Assembly (NCBI RefSeq): GCF_022201045.2 | Contig: NC_068558.1 | Location: forward strand, 44,667,001 to 44,731,000 | Source of the DNA: Citrus sinensis | Taxonomy: Eukaryota; Streptophyta; Magnoliopsida; Sapindales; Rutaceae | DNA: 64,000 nt | Direction: 5' to 3' | Shown: in pieces, positions 13,511-25,899 of the stretch | Layout of the letters: each line of letters starts with the position of its first letter | How positions within the stretch are numbered: the stretch's first letter is position 1 | Notes under the pieces: model-generated | Seen by the model: the letters and a program-made list of their open reading frames with translations, nothing else | What the model was told of the DNA's origin: nothing | The model's database searches: none | Position numbers and translations under genes: made by a program

Positions 13511-15109
13511 ATGGCGATAGCAAACGACAGCCAACAACCAACAACAGTATCCAAAAACTTCCCAGTAAAACCCAAGCTAAAACCAAAACCCAGAAACCTT
13601 TCACAAACCCCAGAATCCAAGTACTGGTCCTCGTTTAAACCCCACCAAATCCCCGGTCTCGTCTCGTCAATCAATTCAATCGTATTCTCTCCGACTACAT
13701 CTCACCTCTTCGCTGCTACCCACTCAGCCTCTCTCACTCTTTTCAGCTCACAAACTCTCGAGAAACACTCCGCTATCTCCTCCTTCAAAGACGTCGTTAC
13801 CTGCTCTTCGTTCCGCCCCGACGGGTCCCTCCTTGCCGCCTCTGATCTCTCAGGTCTCATCCAAGTCTTCGACGTCAAATCGCGGACCCCACTTCGTCGT
13901 TTGAAGTCTCACACCCGGCCGGTGCGTTTCGTTAAGTACCCATTTCTTGATAAGTTACATTTAGTGTCTGGTGGTGATGATGGTATTGTTAAGTTTTGGG
14001 ATGTTGCTGGGGAGAGCGTGGTTTTGGATTTGTTTGGACACAAGGATTACGTTAGATGTGGGGATTGCTCTCCTGTTAATGGGGATATGTTTGTTACTGG
14101 ATCTTATGACCACACTGTGAAGTTGTGGGATGTGAGAGTTGAGAATTCAAAGTCGGTGATGGAAGTTAATCATGGGAAACCGATTGAGGACGTTATGTTT
14201 TTGCCATCGGGTGGATTGATTGCAACAGCCGGTGGGAATAGTGTGAAGATTTGGGATTTGATTGGAGGAGGGAAGATGGTGTATTCAATGGAGAGTCATA
14301 ATAAGACTGTCACATCCGTCTGTGTGGGGAGAGTTGGGAATGAGAGTGGAGAGGAGGCAATGCAGTATAGGATTTTAAGTGTGGCTTTGGATGGTTATAT
14401 GAAGGTTTTTGATTATGGGAAAATGAAGGTTACCCATTCTATGAGGTTTCCGGCTCCTCTTATGTCTGTTGCTTTTTCGCCGGATTGCATGACAAGAGTT
14501 ATAGGCACGTCTAATGGGACTATATTTGCTGGGAGGAGGAAGAAGAAGGAAAATGTTGAGAGTGGAATTGAGAATTTTTGGAGTTTAGGGAGAGTGGAGA
14601 CTCAGAAGCCAATGTTGAGGCCTACTTATTTCAGATATTTTCAAAGAGGGCAAAGTGACAAGCCAAGTGAAGGGGATTATTTAGTTGTGAGGCCAAAGAA
14701 GTTGAAATTGGGGGAGCATGATAAGTTATTAAAGAAGTTTAGGCACAAGGAAGCATTGGTGTCTGTGTTGAATGGAAAGAATCCGGAAAATGTGGTGGCT
14801 GTCATGGAGGAGCTAGTGGCGAGGAAGAAGTTGATGAAATGTGTTTCAAATTTGGATAATGAGGAGCTTGGGTTGCTGTTGAGTTTCATGCAGAAGCATT
14901 CAACAGTTCCTAGATACTCGGGGTTGTTGATAGGTTTGATGGAAAAGGTTCTTGAGATGCGGGCCAAAGACATTAGAACTTGTGATGCGTTGAAGGGTCA
15001 TATAAGAAATCTTAAGCGGTCAGTCGAGGAAGAGATAAGGATACAACAATCGTTGCAAGAGATACAGGGTATCATCTCTCCTTTATTAAGAATTGCTGGA
15101 AAGAGATGA
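13511..15109 (+). CDS. SWA1: SWA1/UTP15, WD40 protein of the U3 small-subunit processome
   Basis: An intronless 532-aa frame starts at ATG 13511. An N-terminal basic Pro/Lys-rich stretch (residues 15-35) is followed by seven-bladed WD40 propeller repeats up to about residue 330. Repeat signatures include GGDDGIVKFWD, GSYDHTVKLWD and GGNSVKIWD. A C-terminal UTP15 domain covers about residues 375-525 (KLLKKFRHKEAL, ARKKLMKCVSNLDNEELG). Family knowledge: Utp15 is part of the t-UTP subcomplex that links rDNA transcription and 18S rRNA processing in the nucleolus. Arabidopsis SLOW WALKER1 (At2g47990) is the orthologue, needed for female gametophyte divisions. The length is close to the Arabidopsis protein. 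The neighbour SCC3 is convergent, as expected from the Arabidopsis pair. Confidence 0.95.
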   Translation: MAIANDSQQPTTVSKNFPVKPKLKPKPRNLSQTPESKYWSSFKPHQIPGLVSSINSIVFSPTTSHLFAATHSASLTLFSSQTLEKHSAISSFKDVVTCSSFRPDGSLLAASDLSGLIQVFDVKSRTPLRRLKSHTRPVRFVKYPFLDKLHLVSGGDDGIVKFWDVAGESVVLDLFGHKDYVRCGDCSPVNGDMFVTGSYDHTVKLWDVRVENSKSVMEVNHGKPIEDVMFLPSGGLIATAGGNSVKIWDLIGGGKMVYSMESHNKTVTSVCVGRVGNESGEEAMQYRILSVALDGYMKVFDYGKMKVTHSMRFPAPLMSVAFSPDCMTRVIGTSNGTIFAGRRKKKENVESGIENFWSLGRVETQKPMLRPTYFRYFQRGQSDKPSEGDYLVVRPKKLKLGEHDKLLKKFRHKEALVSVLNGKNPENVVAVMEELVARKKLMKCVSNLDNEELGLLLSFMQKHSTVPRYSGLLIGLMEKVLEMRAKDIRTCDALKGHIRNLKRSVEEEIRIQQSLQEIQGIISPLLRIAGKR

Positions 15110-16979
15110 TTTATTAGCTTTTCTGTTGTTTATCGGTACTTTGTGATTTACTCACCATCTTGAGATTTTTTTTTTTTTTTTCCATGAGGAGGTTTTGCAG
15201 TTTTGTTTTATCCAAAATTAGCCTGGGTATTTAAGATGTTTAAATGGAAGTTATCTATTGTACTAAAAAGGGGTAGGAAAAGTTTGAATTTGATCAATAT
15301 ATGTTATTTTCTACAGTTAAATTCTCTGAAGGAATGCTCTCAGGTACTGATATATGAGTAATACAGTTGTGTGCTTTTCCCATGTATTTGTCTTATCCTT
15401 TTCTTTGGCATATGGAAGAATTTCCATGCAAATAACAGATTTCACATCCTTTTCTTCCCTTGCTGATTCTTTGTTCCCTGAGAATATGTGATTTGATTTT
15501 CTGGTCCAGAGTCTTGGATGTTTTACTGGATAACCACAAATTCGTTGCACATAGGATATATTGTAGAGGGAAATGGATTTTGTTGTTATATTTGCTTTCT
15601 AACCATTCTTTGAAAATTGACCTTGACATTTAGAATTTAGATACATAATAACAAGTCATGTTAAGGAGGGGATACCTTTACTTAACTTCATCATGACTTT
15701 CATGTAAGATTGTGTCCGCGGTCCATGAAGATTTAAAAAATGGCAATGTACTGATGTATGACAGTCAACTTCCAAGTTTATAAGAAAATGGGTAAACTTC
15801 AATTTATCCCTATTTAGAATGACAATCTTCAAAAAATAATCATCAACACCCCTATTTCTCCTTATCTTTTGAATGAAAATAAGGTAAATTGATATTTCCA
15901 TATTTTTAGAAATAAAGTAAATGTTGCTCATTCTAATCGGGGGTAAAAAGAAATTGATCCTAAGAAATTTTTTATGGTTATGGTTGATGGAAGTGAAATT
16001 TGATGACACATTTGGTGTTGGATGGTTGCTTGTACTAAGGTTTTAGAATTTAAGAGGTAGGAACTAGGAAGAGATTTTTAATGACTAGGGTTTCAAAAGA
16101 AATCTTTTTGATGGCTTAACTGGAAAGTGGGATTTGAGAAGCACTGCTTTGAATTACAGGTATTGAACAAAGAAACAAACGATGAATGACGTGCACAACA
16201 ACAGGAATGGAAATTATAAATGATTATGTTGGGTTGTAACTTAACCAGCTCCATATTTTCACTCTTTAAATGTGTATGCCGGATCGAAAAGTTCCAAGTT
16301 TTAAATGCTAATGTGAATGTATTTATACTTTTTTTTTCAACTCTTTAAATGGGTTTGTCATGTTATTACAACTGCTGTTCTCTACGATTATAAATTTCTA
16401 GAAAGGCAAAATTTATGAGCAGTGTAAACCGGTAAAATTATTCAGGTTAAATGTTGAGCAATCTACTCGCACCCTTCAAATTGAGAACATGTACAACAAA
16501 AATTATCGTCAAAGTAAATCATCACTCCGCTTAAATTATGAATGTAACTGATTGCACCTGGGCATTTCAATCCTGACTTTATTTCTGATGCACACCAAGA
16601 ACTGCTTCAAATCTCAATGAACATTTCATGCAAATCCTCTAGCATAAGCCAAATGAGAAAAATTAAGATCATCATTAATGATCCAGAAAATTCTCCATTT
16701 TGAGGCGGCAGTTTATGCTAAATTGCCTGCCTCAGAAAGCCACAACTGTCTAACAAGATGCAGGGAAGCCAGCCAACATCTCCACAGCAAGCAACAGTTA
16801 CAGAGACAAAAGCCCAAACTGAAGCACAGCATCATTAACAAACTTCCAGCTGTGGAGGATTCTGCTTCATCGACGAAGATACATGTACAAAAAGAGACAA
16901 CCTGTTCCAAAACCTTAGCTACCGCTATGATCTACCCCCATCCCATAATATCTGTACAGGTGCATAGATAATTATATTG
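15110..16979. other. Convergent intergenic region between SWA1 and SCC3
   Basis: It contains the SWA1 3' UTR (a T-rich stretch at about 15165-15185 follows the stop) and the SCC3 3' UTR at the right end. No further gene, repeat or RNA gene is recognised. The short frames here have no codon structure or family signature. Confidence 0.5.
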
Positions 16980-19900
16980 TTAGCCGGATGCCCCTGCACA
17001 ATAAAAGGCTAATTAGTCAACCACACAGAAATTAGGCAAATGGAAATAACCAGATCTAATAGATACCAGGCTTTAGCAGAAGAAATCAATAAAGATAAAA
17101 AAGAAGGGCCTAATTGGTTTTCATTCAGAGAGTGGATCAAAGTTACAAAGATTTTCATTAGGCTTATGTGTACTCCCTACTCTACATACAGAGTGGTTAG
17201 AAAACATTATTTGCTGTTCATTCCCAGCAGAGTATAATTACATGTCATACCTGATGTTCTTCCAGAAGTTGTCTTTGTCTGGAGTTTATTATCCTCTCGA
17301 GAAACTCTCAATGCCCTCAATTTGGCTGATGACCTAATTGAGTGTATCAAAGGAGCCTCATCCTCCTCTTCCTCCTCTTGCTTATCGTCTTCATCTTGAG
17401 CAACTTCTTGGTCTGATGCACTAATGGAATCTTCTTCTTCGCTAGAACTGTGTTCATCAAACAGTCTCTTTCCCTCAATATTGCGCTTCTTCCGGGGACG
17501 TCCCCTACGTCTGACAGTAACCGCTTCTTTCTCTTCTGCAACAAATTAACTATGTTAGCTATCAAACACTATCTTAAAACTAGTGCCTCCTTGCAAATAA
17601 ATGAAAAGGACATGTTCGGTAAGGAAGAGCTCAATGTTTGAACCAAAGGAAGTCATGCATAAGAAACCACTGAAAGGTTAAACCATTTTTTTGAACAATG
17701 TTAAGTGCAAACATAAACTGCAGCAATTCAGATTCAAGGTAGTCTTGCCAAAAGCCTACTATCATCTTCCATGCCACTTGAAATTACAATCAATTTCAAC
17801 CACCACCGAACATAAAGGAGCCATGTCCTTAAATGAGAAAAAAAAGGATAGAAAATAATTGAAAAAAGAAAAAAGAGTGGCATTTGAAAATTCAGAAAGT
17901 GAGAAAAAGCAGTGGCTAACAGCAAAGCCACAAGGAGAATTGAAACAAATCATCAACCTTCTCACTTCAGATCCACAAGAATTAGAGACTAAACAAAAGT
18001 TAAGAATACAATGGTACCTTGAATTCCTTCATTCTTTGTATATTTCTCACGTAAAGTTTCAACAAATGATTTAAAGGGTCTCCAGCCACTGGGATCTTCA
18101 TCCATGTTCACATTATCCGTTCGTATTTGGACATCCTTTAGACTACATGCAAAATAAAAAGTACTAAATGATGCACTAGAGTTCAACAACAAATAGACTG
18201 CCCTATTTAAGATATAACTTATAACAGTTATAAATGATCATATTAGAAGAAAAACACTTACATATCCAGGATATCAGGTGTGGGAAGTTTGGAGACGAAA
18301 TGAAGCACGGCACATTCCAGAAAAGAGAGCTGTTTTGGAGCATCGAGAAATGCATAATCAATACCTTCCTTGACAGTTTTCAAGATGTCTGATCTGTGCT
18401 TATTCCTTGCAGCACCCACATATGTTCCTGAAAGTCGAGAAGACAGCTCCTTGCATTCTACAAAAGACTTCTCCGTCAAGGACTTATCATCACTTCTGGA
18501 AATTTCCACTGCATGACGCTGATAGGCCTATTTAAATACAAAATAAGGCAAAATTTATATCAGTCAAATATAAACACAGAAAAGCCCGTTCAAAATGCAA
18601 GATAGAATATATTAACAGAAGATTGAGCATGCTTCCTACAAATGATATTGACAAATTCTCATCTATAAAAGGATCTAAAAGGATGAATCCAAACAAATTT
18701 TCTTATCAGGTAAAATTTCATAGAAACATTTCCTCCTAATTGTCCTCAAATAATGAATCAATTACTGTGAAAAAGTGAAAATTAAGAAAATCATACACTA
18801 CAGAACATTTAGAATGGTCAGTTCAAGCAAAAAAGTCAAATTAGAAAATTAAAACACAACTAAAACTTACACAGGCATTTTGTTTTACTATGAATAATAA
18901 GTTGTTACCTTGATGTTTTATTTGTAAAATAATAAACTAATCGCACATGGAAATAAATGTCAAAAGGTCATAGATAAGCAGTTCAAATCAGAACACAACA
19001 TTAAATAGCACATAAAAGTTGCATTTTTGTCAATGAATCCAATTCCCCATTTTTTAAACACACCACCTCCACACACACACAAAATAAATAAATAAATAAA
19101 TAATCAGCCCTACCCTTTTCAAGGCTTCTAAAAAGATCGTGGAGACATCCTCATCTTTTTTCTTCAGAACAGTGATCAGATGCTTAACAATCTCTGCTAC
19201 ATTCGTTCCATGCATCACAAAATGAGAAATGATCTCAGGACCAAGATACTCCTGCATTCATAGCTGCATCATGTAAATATATCTTCAAAGAAAGTTGAAA
19301 CGAAAGATAGTAAGTAAATAACCCAAACATGGGAGAATGTAAACCATCAGCTACAGATTACACAAAATATCCAAATCTCCTGTCCAATTACCCACTGAAA
19401 AAAGAAGGGGCACGGCAGAGAGCGGCAGACTACCCCATGTTCAAATAGTAAGGACAAATATGACTGAATTTCTTTTTGTTTTTTTTTTTTTTCAAAAAAT
19501 ATGTTTCCTACCAGCTATGTTTTTATAAATATCTTGCTTTTCACCTTAGGTACTGAGTCAATTGCAATCAACTTTGCAGCAGCAATCATAACAGCATCTC
19601 TATTTGTCTCTTCAATATACTCTTTGTTCACATCTTCATCTTCTGTCTCATCTGTGAAATAGACAATGGAACAATGATCTATAAACTTTTAAAATAATCC
19701 CACAAGAGTGCTCAACATGAAATATAAGGGGTAGTCAGTAAATCAGCCTTCACCAAGGCATCCACTATATAAAATGCCTTACACCTAAGATCTTGGATGG
19801 ATAAACAAAACTTAACCAGTCTAAAATATCAGATATCGGCACTGCGGCACAAATAGAAAAAACGTACCTGAGATATTGAGCTGTTGTTCACAAAGTTTCC

Positions 19901-22900
19901 AAAACTTTTGAAGAACAGGTATATCTGGACAATATCCTAACCTGCTCAGCTTTGTTGAAGAAAAATTTGTCATTCTGAACAAACACCACATCTCTGCAAG
20001 TATAGTACAAACCTGAGATACATCATAGACATCATTAGATCAAATGCTACAGAAGTCAGTGCAAAACATGTTTGCAGTATTTCTGTAGTTGATATTTATG
20101 AATTGAGAGAGGAAAAAAAAAAACAAAACTGCTTACCCTGCAAGCTAGTTGATTTCCAACTCTACTCCCTTCTTCAACTTCAGAAGGGCTATTAAGAAAG
20201 TACTCAAGTTCCTCAAACAAAGTATTGCGCTTTAGCAGGAGAGAAGCTAAGGATGCTTCAGAGACAGTTTCAGCATTTATAATAGAGTGCAGAGACCATG
20301 CTAGATATAAATACAAATTGAGGAGCAGAAAACTGACCACCTGATTAAGCATGAGCAAGTGAACAACTGATCTCAAGAGGGGAAGGAAAAACAAAATGCA
20401 TCACTATTTATCATAGGCATTTTGCATACCTCATTATCCAAGTTTCTGAAAGTATGGAGAATCATGACAAGATCTTCATACAAGCTCTCGATTGGCACAG
20501 CCTTTGACAACTGAAGCTCATACAATCTTTTCAAATTTACAAGAAGAGAATATTCATCATCGCCATCCTGCAGATATGCAGCATGTCATGTTTTAGTTGT
20601 TAAGCCAAGAATCAATTTAAATTGGCCAAGTTAGAGCTCACCAAAACTGCTTTAATAGCAGATTTAAGCTTAGCAATAAGCTTATCTTCAACATCCTTTA
20701 AGTTCTTGCGTGCAGAATCTTGCAGCTCTCCTTGACTTTCCGCGGAACAAAACTTAATAGCTTTTACACAAGATCGTAGTGCCTCCTTTTCACCATGCTT
20801 AAAAAATGCGTCGTTGACAAGCTGAAGGATGGTTTCAAAACTCTGAAAAAAATAAAAAATAAAATAAGCACTCACTATAATCAAGAATGCAAATGGTATC
20901 TAACAACTTGAATTTACAAACAATTCTCCAACCCACCTTCTCATCTCGCTTTAGGGAATAAAGCTCAAGCTTCATGTGCATGACAATGTCTATTAATGAT
21001 GGCACTTTTGCCTTGTCAGCCATAAATTTGCGTAATAGACGAGGATAGTTCTTCATCATGGCACGAGTTATCTCCCGTTTGTTGTTTTCAAATACTTCCT
21101 GAAATTTATACAGAAATAAAAATTAGAACTCTTTAAAGTGGAATGAAAAGTCATATTAAGTGAAGACAATTCCCTGTTACAGGTACAAATAGATAACAAA
21201 AAAGCATATCCGAGATCACAGTATAAAGAGCACAGAATCATGACTTGATGGCCACCACTAGCGTTCTAACTCAATGTGATTCTGTAAATCTCCAATCACT
21301 CAACATAAAATCTAAAAAGATTGTTTGCTTATAAAATATTTATGCACAAACAATCCTTCTATATCAACAGAAAAAGAATACTGTAAAGTATATAAAACAA
21401 GTTATATGGAGAAATATGATTTTATCAAAAAAAACTAAGGAATAAAAGCTTGAACAAACACACTTTTTGAGCCTTATTGTAATAAGGCTTTCGGTTGTCG
21501 GAAGCAGGAACAATCCTCTCTCCAACGGCCTTTTTGACAGATGCAGAGAGTAGTCTGATCAAGTTCGTTGCATCATCATCATTAAGATCAATCAATGGAT
21601 TCTCATCCAAAAGCATGGAGATTATACACTTCCAATCCTGCGAGTAAACATTTCTGTCTTAATCAACAGATAATCAATAAAATATATCTTACATGAAGTA
21701 GAAATCACTAAAGCTATGTAAGTCCAATCTTCAATAGTTTTATATTTCTATTAGACAACTAGCTACTGTGTGGCAGTTTTTTCCTCCAAACATTCTGAAA
21801 TTTATAGGCAATAGACCATCACAGCTAATACAATATGGGGCGGGATGGATCTGGTTTAGGGTTTAGATAACCCTAACTGTTAAAGCTAAAATTCTGCTTA
21901 AACTCCCAACCTTAGATAACAGTTGTTCTAACATCATCTTCAATAATCTAGGTCAGGTTGGTTATGCTACTGGTAGAATTACCTTACATCACTCTTAGCT
22001 AAAATTAGAATTTTCCAACGAAACCCAATAGCCTGTTCAAAACATAAGACCAAGCCTATTGAGTGGCCAGGTCGAGCAGGATCTATCTTTCCTTCCAAAG
22101 AACCCAAATCCAACTCTATTCTTCACAAAGTTATAACATACCTTCATGGCCTTCATGTACTCCCAAACATCATCAATAACATAAATACTTAAAATTGGAT
22201 CTGCTGAAAACTCCCTTAATATTTGCAACATTCTGCCCAGGTGGACCTCAGAAGAGTCATTATCCTTGCCTGAAAAGAACATTGTCACAGCATTAGCGCT
22301 CTAGCAACATAATTATTATATAAACATGGTAAGATTGGATTCTAAGAAAAGTCAGAACCTTTCAATCCAGATTGGGAGCTATTAAATTTTTGAGCAATCA
22401 GATGATCGTACACTAGTTCCCCAATGGCACGCCTAATCTCAGGAGGATCGTCAATAAGCAAATCATATAATGGACCCAAGTCATCATCAGGTAGGAGCTG
22501 ATGTCTGCAAGAGAGAGCAAGATCCATTTTCAGTTCTCAAGCCATAGCAGAAACGTTCAGCAATAGATGAGATTAAAATTGGGAACATTCTTGAAGGAGT
22601 TACCTAAGTAATTGTTTCACAAGTCCTATGGCACATACAGCTACTGAAACATCAATATCATCAGCAAGTTCAATCATACGATTCGAGAATCTTTCAGTAA
22701 ATAGACCAAGAGTTGGCACATTATCATCCACCTCATAAAGATTTTGCAGTGCAAGAACGGATGATTTTCTGACACTGGCACTCTTTGGATGCGAAATGGG
22801 AGGGAAAAAACATTAGATTTTCATGGCACATTAGCAGAACAAACACACATTTGAAAATCAATTAAAAACATTACTTTATCATTCAGCGTCCATCCAAGAT

Positions 22901-25459
22901 ACTTCAAGTATAGATCCTGCAAGAAGAATGACGGATACGACAAAATCCACACACCAAGTGACTGTATGCATGACATTCGAATATTTGGATCAATGTCTCT
23001 GTATCGATGCACAAATAACCTTCAAAAACAACATAAAATATAAGTTAAAAGATTATATTGCTGCTCTACATTTTTTATTAATAATATCATCATAGAATCA
23101 TACCCAGTAAATATTTTGCGCATCATATCCTCTAGGTCAGTTATGTTCTTATGAGTCATTGACAACCTTTTATTCAATGACTCCACACGAGGCCCCTCAA
23201 CTCGCTTCTTCTTTTCAGCATTTAACTGTCTCTGAGTAGTTTCTCTCTGAGCACCAAGCATTTTTGCAACAGATATAAAGGATGTTACAAGTTGGAGACC
23301 CATCAACGAAGCAACTTGACGATAAACTCTTGGAGGAGTGCTGTTCAGTGTTGAAACTGGGTTAAATTTGATGAAAGCAAGTGACATTAAATCTAACAAT
23401 TTAAGAACGATACGACTGTTGTGAGTACCAACCATGAAAGGGCAATTATATAATCCATGCACTTGTCAAATAAAACCTTGTCAAACAATGGTCCATTCTG
23501 ACACTCAACAACCAAATTGTCCCAAAACGAAACAAGATTATCTTTAAAGTTTTTGAGTTCTTTTCTTTTCGAGCTTTGATAATCTTCGACTTCCCCCTAA
23601 GATTCCACAAAAGTTAAGCCAAAACTTTGGGTAAACGAAACTTGACGAATGAAGGTAAGAGAACATTGAATATTTGATTATTACATAAAGAAGTTTTAGA
23701 AAAATCTCCCAAATATTAGTTTCTCATGCGAAGAAAAAGTAGAGAGTTTGTAGGGAGGATAAAAGAAAATGTATGAATGCAAAAGTTTAGGATACTCTTC
23801 TAGCAAGATTCACAAGAGCAACAACAACATCATCAACATCGATCTCATCCAGAGACTCTCCTTGTAGATAATATTTAGCTCCACATGCCTATACCAAGTT
23901 GTGAACATAAAATTTCTGTTAGTTCCACATGATAATGCAATTCTGCTTATCATTATTCATGCGATTAGCTCTACGTGCTTACACAATTAGTTCATAACTC
24001 ACAACTTCAAAATTAAAGTTTAAATATCTGGCGGCCCATGAGTTGCTTTCACAATTCAAAGAATTAAACAAACAGAGACAAAAATTCCAAAATCAAGTTG
24101 AACATCATGTATTTGTTCAAGGATGCCCTATCAGTCAGTTTCTTCATGAATCATTTTATAGACATATTTCAATTTATCTTTTTTTTCCCTTTCTTTTTTT
24201 ATTTAGCATCATGTTTCTAAAAATATCTGTTTTACCTCAAATAGCATTGTCAACAATTCAGCTATTGCAGGTTTTGCATCTTTTTCATACCGCTCAACCC
24301 AAAGCTTAACCACTTGAGGAATGAGTTTCCCATTGCCTTTAATAACCTCTGCAAAAGATTACAGTATAAAATTAACCTGCTTACCAACATGACTCAATAA
24401 AAACCCTATTAAAGGATGATGCACTTGATGACATACACAAGACAAAACTGAATTAAGGAAAATCAGTAATGGTATCCAAATATCACGACCCAGAGTGCAT
24501 TGCAACTTAAGGTTTGACAGGTAACAAAATTCAAAAGCTTGCACATCAAGCACAGCCAAGGAAGAGGGAGGAGGGGAAAAAAAGAAGAAGAAGAATATAG
24601 AGCTTATGGCACATTAAATGCTCCCTCTGCTATTTTACACCATAAACCTAATGCTTGAAAATCTTAGGCAATAGGCTGGTGAAGCTGAACACCTCAAACA
24701 AGTTCAACACAGCGGATGTTGCAGTAAAATGTTTATCAAACTTCTAAAATATTCAAATTCCCCTTTTTTTCTTCATTTTACATGATATTATGCAGTTGCA
24801 TCAATGTATTGAAAAATATCATCATTTCATAACACACATATTACAATAAGAAGTGAAATATTATTGGATCACAATTAATCATATTCTACAAAAAATATGT
24901 AGTTCTATTGAAATGGGTACAGACAGGCATATTTCCCACTTCACATAAGTTCACAGACTATATAATTCACACTCAAACTAAACAGATCACCATATAATAC
25001 ACAGCAGAGCAAATTAAACTGGTCTCCCAACAAAGGTTGCCAGGATTGTAACTAAGAATCTCCAAATCAAACATCATGGAGATCATAAACATATACAAGT
25101 CAAATTGTTAGAGACCGTAAGATTGTAGTTCAATTACCGATCAAGCTTAGTTCAATACTCTGCGCAGAGGCGGCTGTCCCCTCGGAAGCACGGCTGCGCT
25201 TGGTTTTAGGACGAATTTCTTCAAAATCATCCGGCGAATGCTCGCGTTGACCAGAGGGTTCCATCTGGTCACTGGCGTCGCTGGTCCGCTCCTGATTCTC
25301 TGTACTAGCTCCATTTGTCTTCCTTTTCTGTATATCTAAACAGTTCAATATTTATATATGGCTAGAGATAGAGAGAGTGTGTTAGGGAGGGAAAGAGAGA
25401 AAAATTTAACTCACGGAGCGTCGTGTTGTAGTTTCGGGGGCTAGAGGCTGGTCCTCCAT
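16980..25459 (-). CDS. SCC3: Sister-chromatid cohesion protein SCC3 (STAG/SA cohesin subunit)
   Basis: I joined 22 exons in frame: 25415-25459, 25138-25327, 24236-24348, 23796-23888, 23433-23596, 23104-23340, 22875-23019, 22604-22782, 22359-22504, 22142-22269, 21464-21637, 20937-21098, 20642-20842, 20430-20567, 20137-20340, 19868-20012, 19545-19651, 19114-19251, 18262-18527, 18018-18142, 17251-17535 and 16980-16993 (1132 aa). The STAG domain lies around residues 148-280 and the stromalin conserved domain follows ([20 protein letters not shown]). HEAT-like helices make up the rest. The C-terminal tail has an AT-hook-like [10 protein letters not shown] near residue 1045 followed by a Glu/Asp-rich tract. 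Family knowledge: SCC3 binds the SCC1/REC8 kleisin and loads and stabilises cohesin in mitosis and meiosis. The last coding exon is only 14 bases, so the C-terminus (SGRTSGASG) is the least certain part. The acceptor of exon 2 could also lie slightly upstream. Confidence 0.94.
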
Positions 25460-25899
25460 GACCTATCGTTTTAGTGACCGGCGTAGTTCAACTGAAATTT
25501 TACAGAGGGAGAGAGAAAAAGTGAGAGTAGCAAGAAATTGAAGAATTTGATTTTGCCCTAGATTTGGGGAAGAGAGAGGTGAAGAATTAAGAAATCTCCC
25601 GCCAAATGAAAAAATTTCTGCAATTTATGGCCATCTGATCGTAAGTGATTACGTGTGTGGGAGGATGCAAACGGATTGCGATGATGCACTGGATTACCTC
25701 TCCTTTGCAAAACTCCTTACATGTCACGCTTCGTCATTTTTTTGAGGCTTTTAACGGGCCCTTTACTTCCGGGTCAAAACTCAAAAGTCCTCTCAAGTCT
25801 CAGTACAGCATTCTCCTATTTCTTATTTTCTATCTCCTTACTCTTACTAAAATTTCATTTTGTTGTCCCAAATAATAAATTTCATCAGTTTCTAAATTT
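25460..25899. promoter_or_regulatory. SCC3 5' UTR and promoter region
   Basis: This is the upstream region of the minus-strand SCC3 gene. GA/CT-rich tracts directly before the start codon (about 25500-25600) look like a 5' UTR. No TATA box stands out. Nothing else is recognised. Confidence 0.35.

Noticed and set aside
14677..14973. Minus-strand 98-codon frame within SWA1
   Set aside because: It is a shadow of the WD40 gene with no signature of its own.
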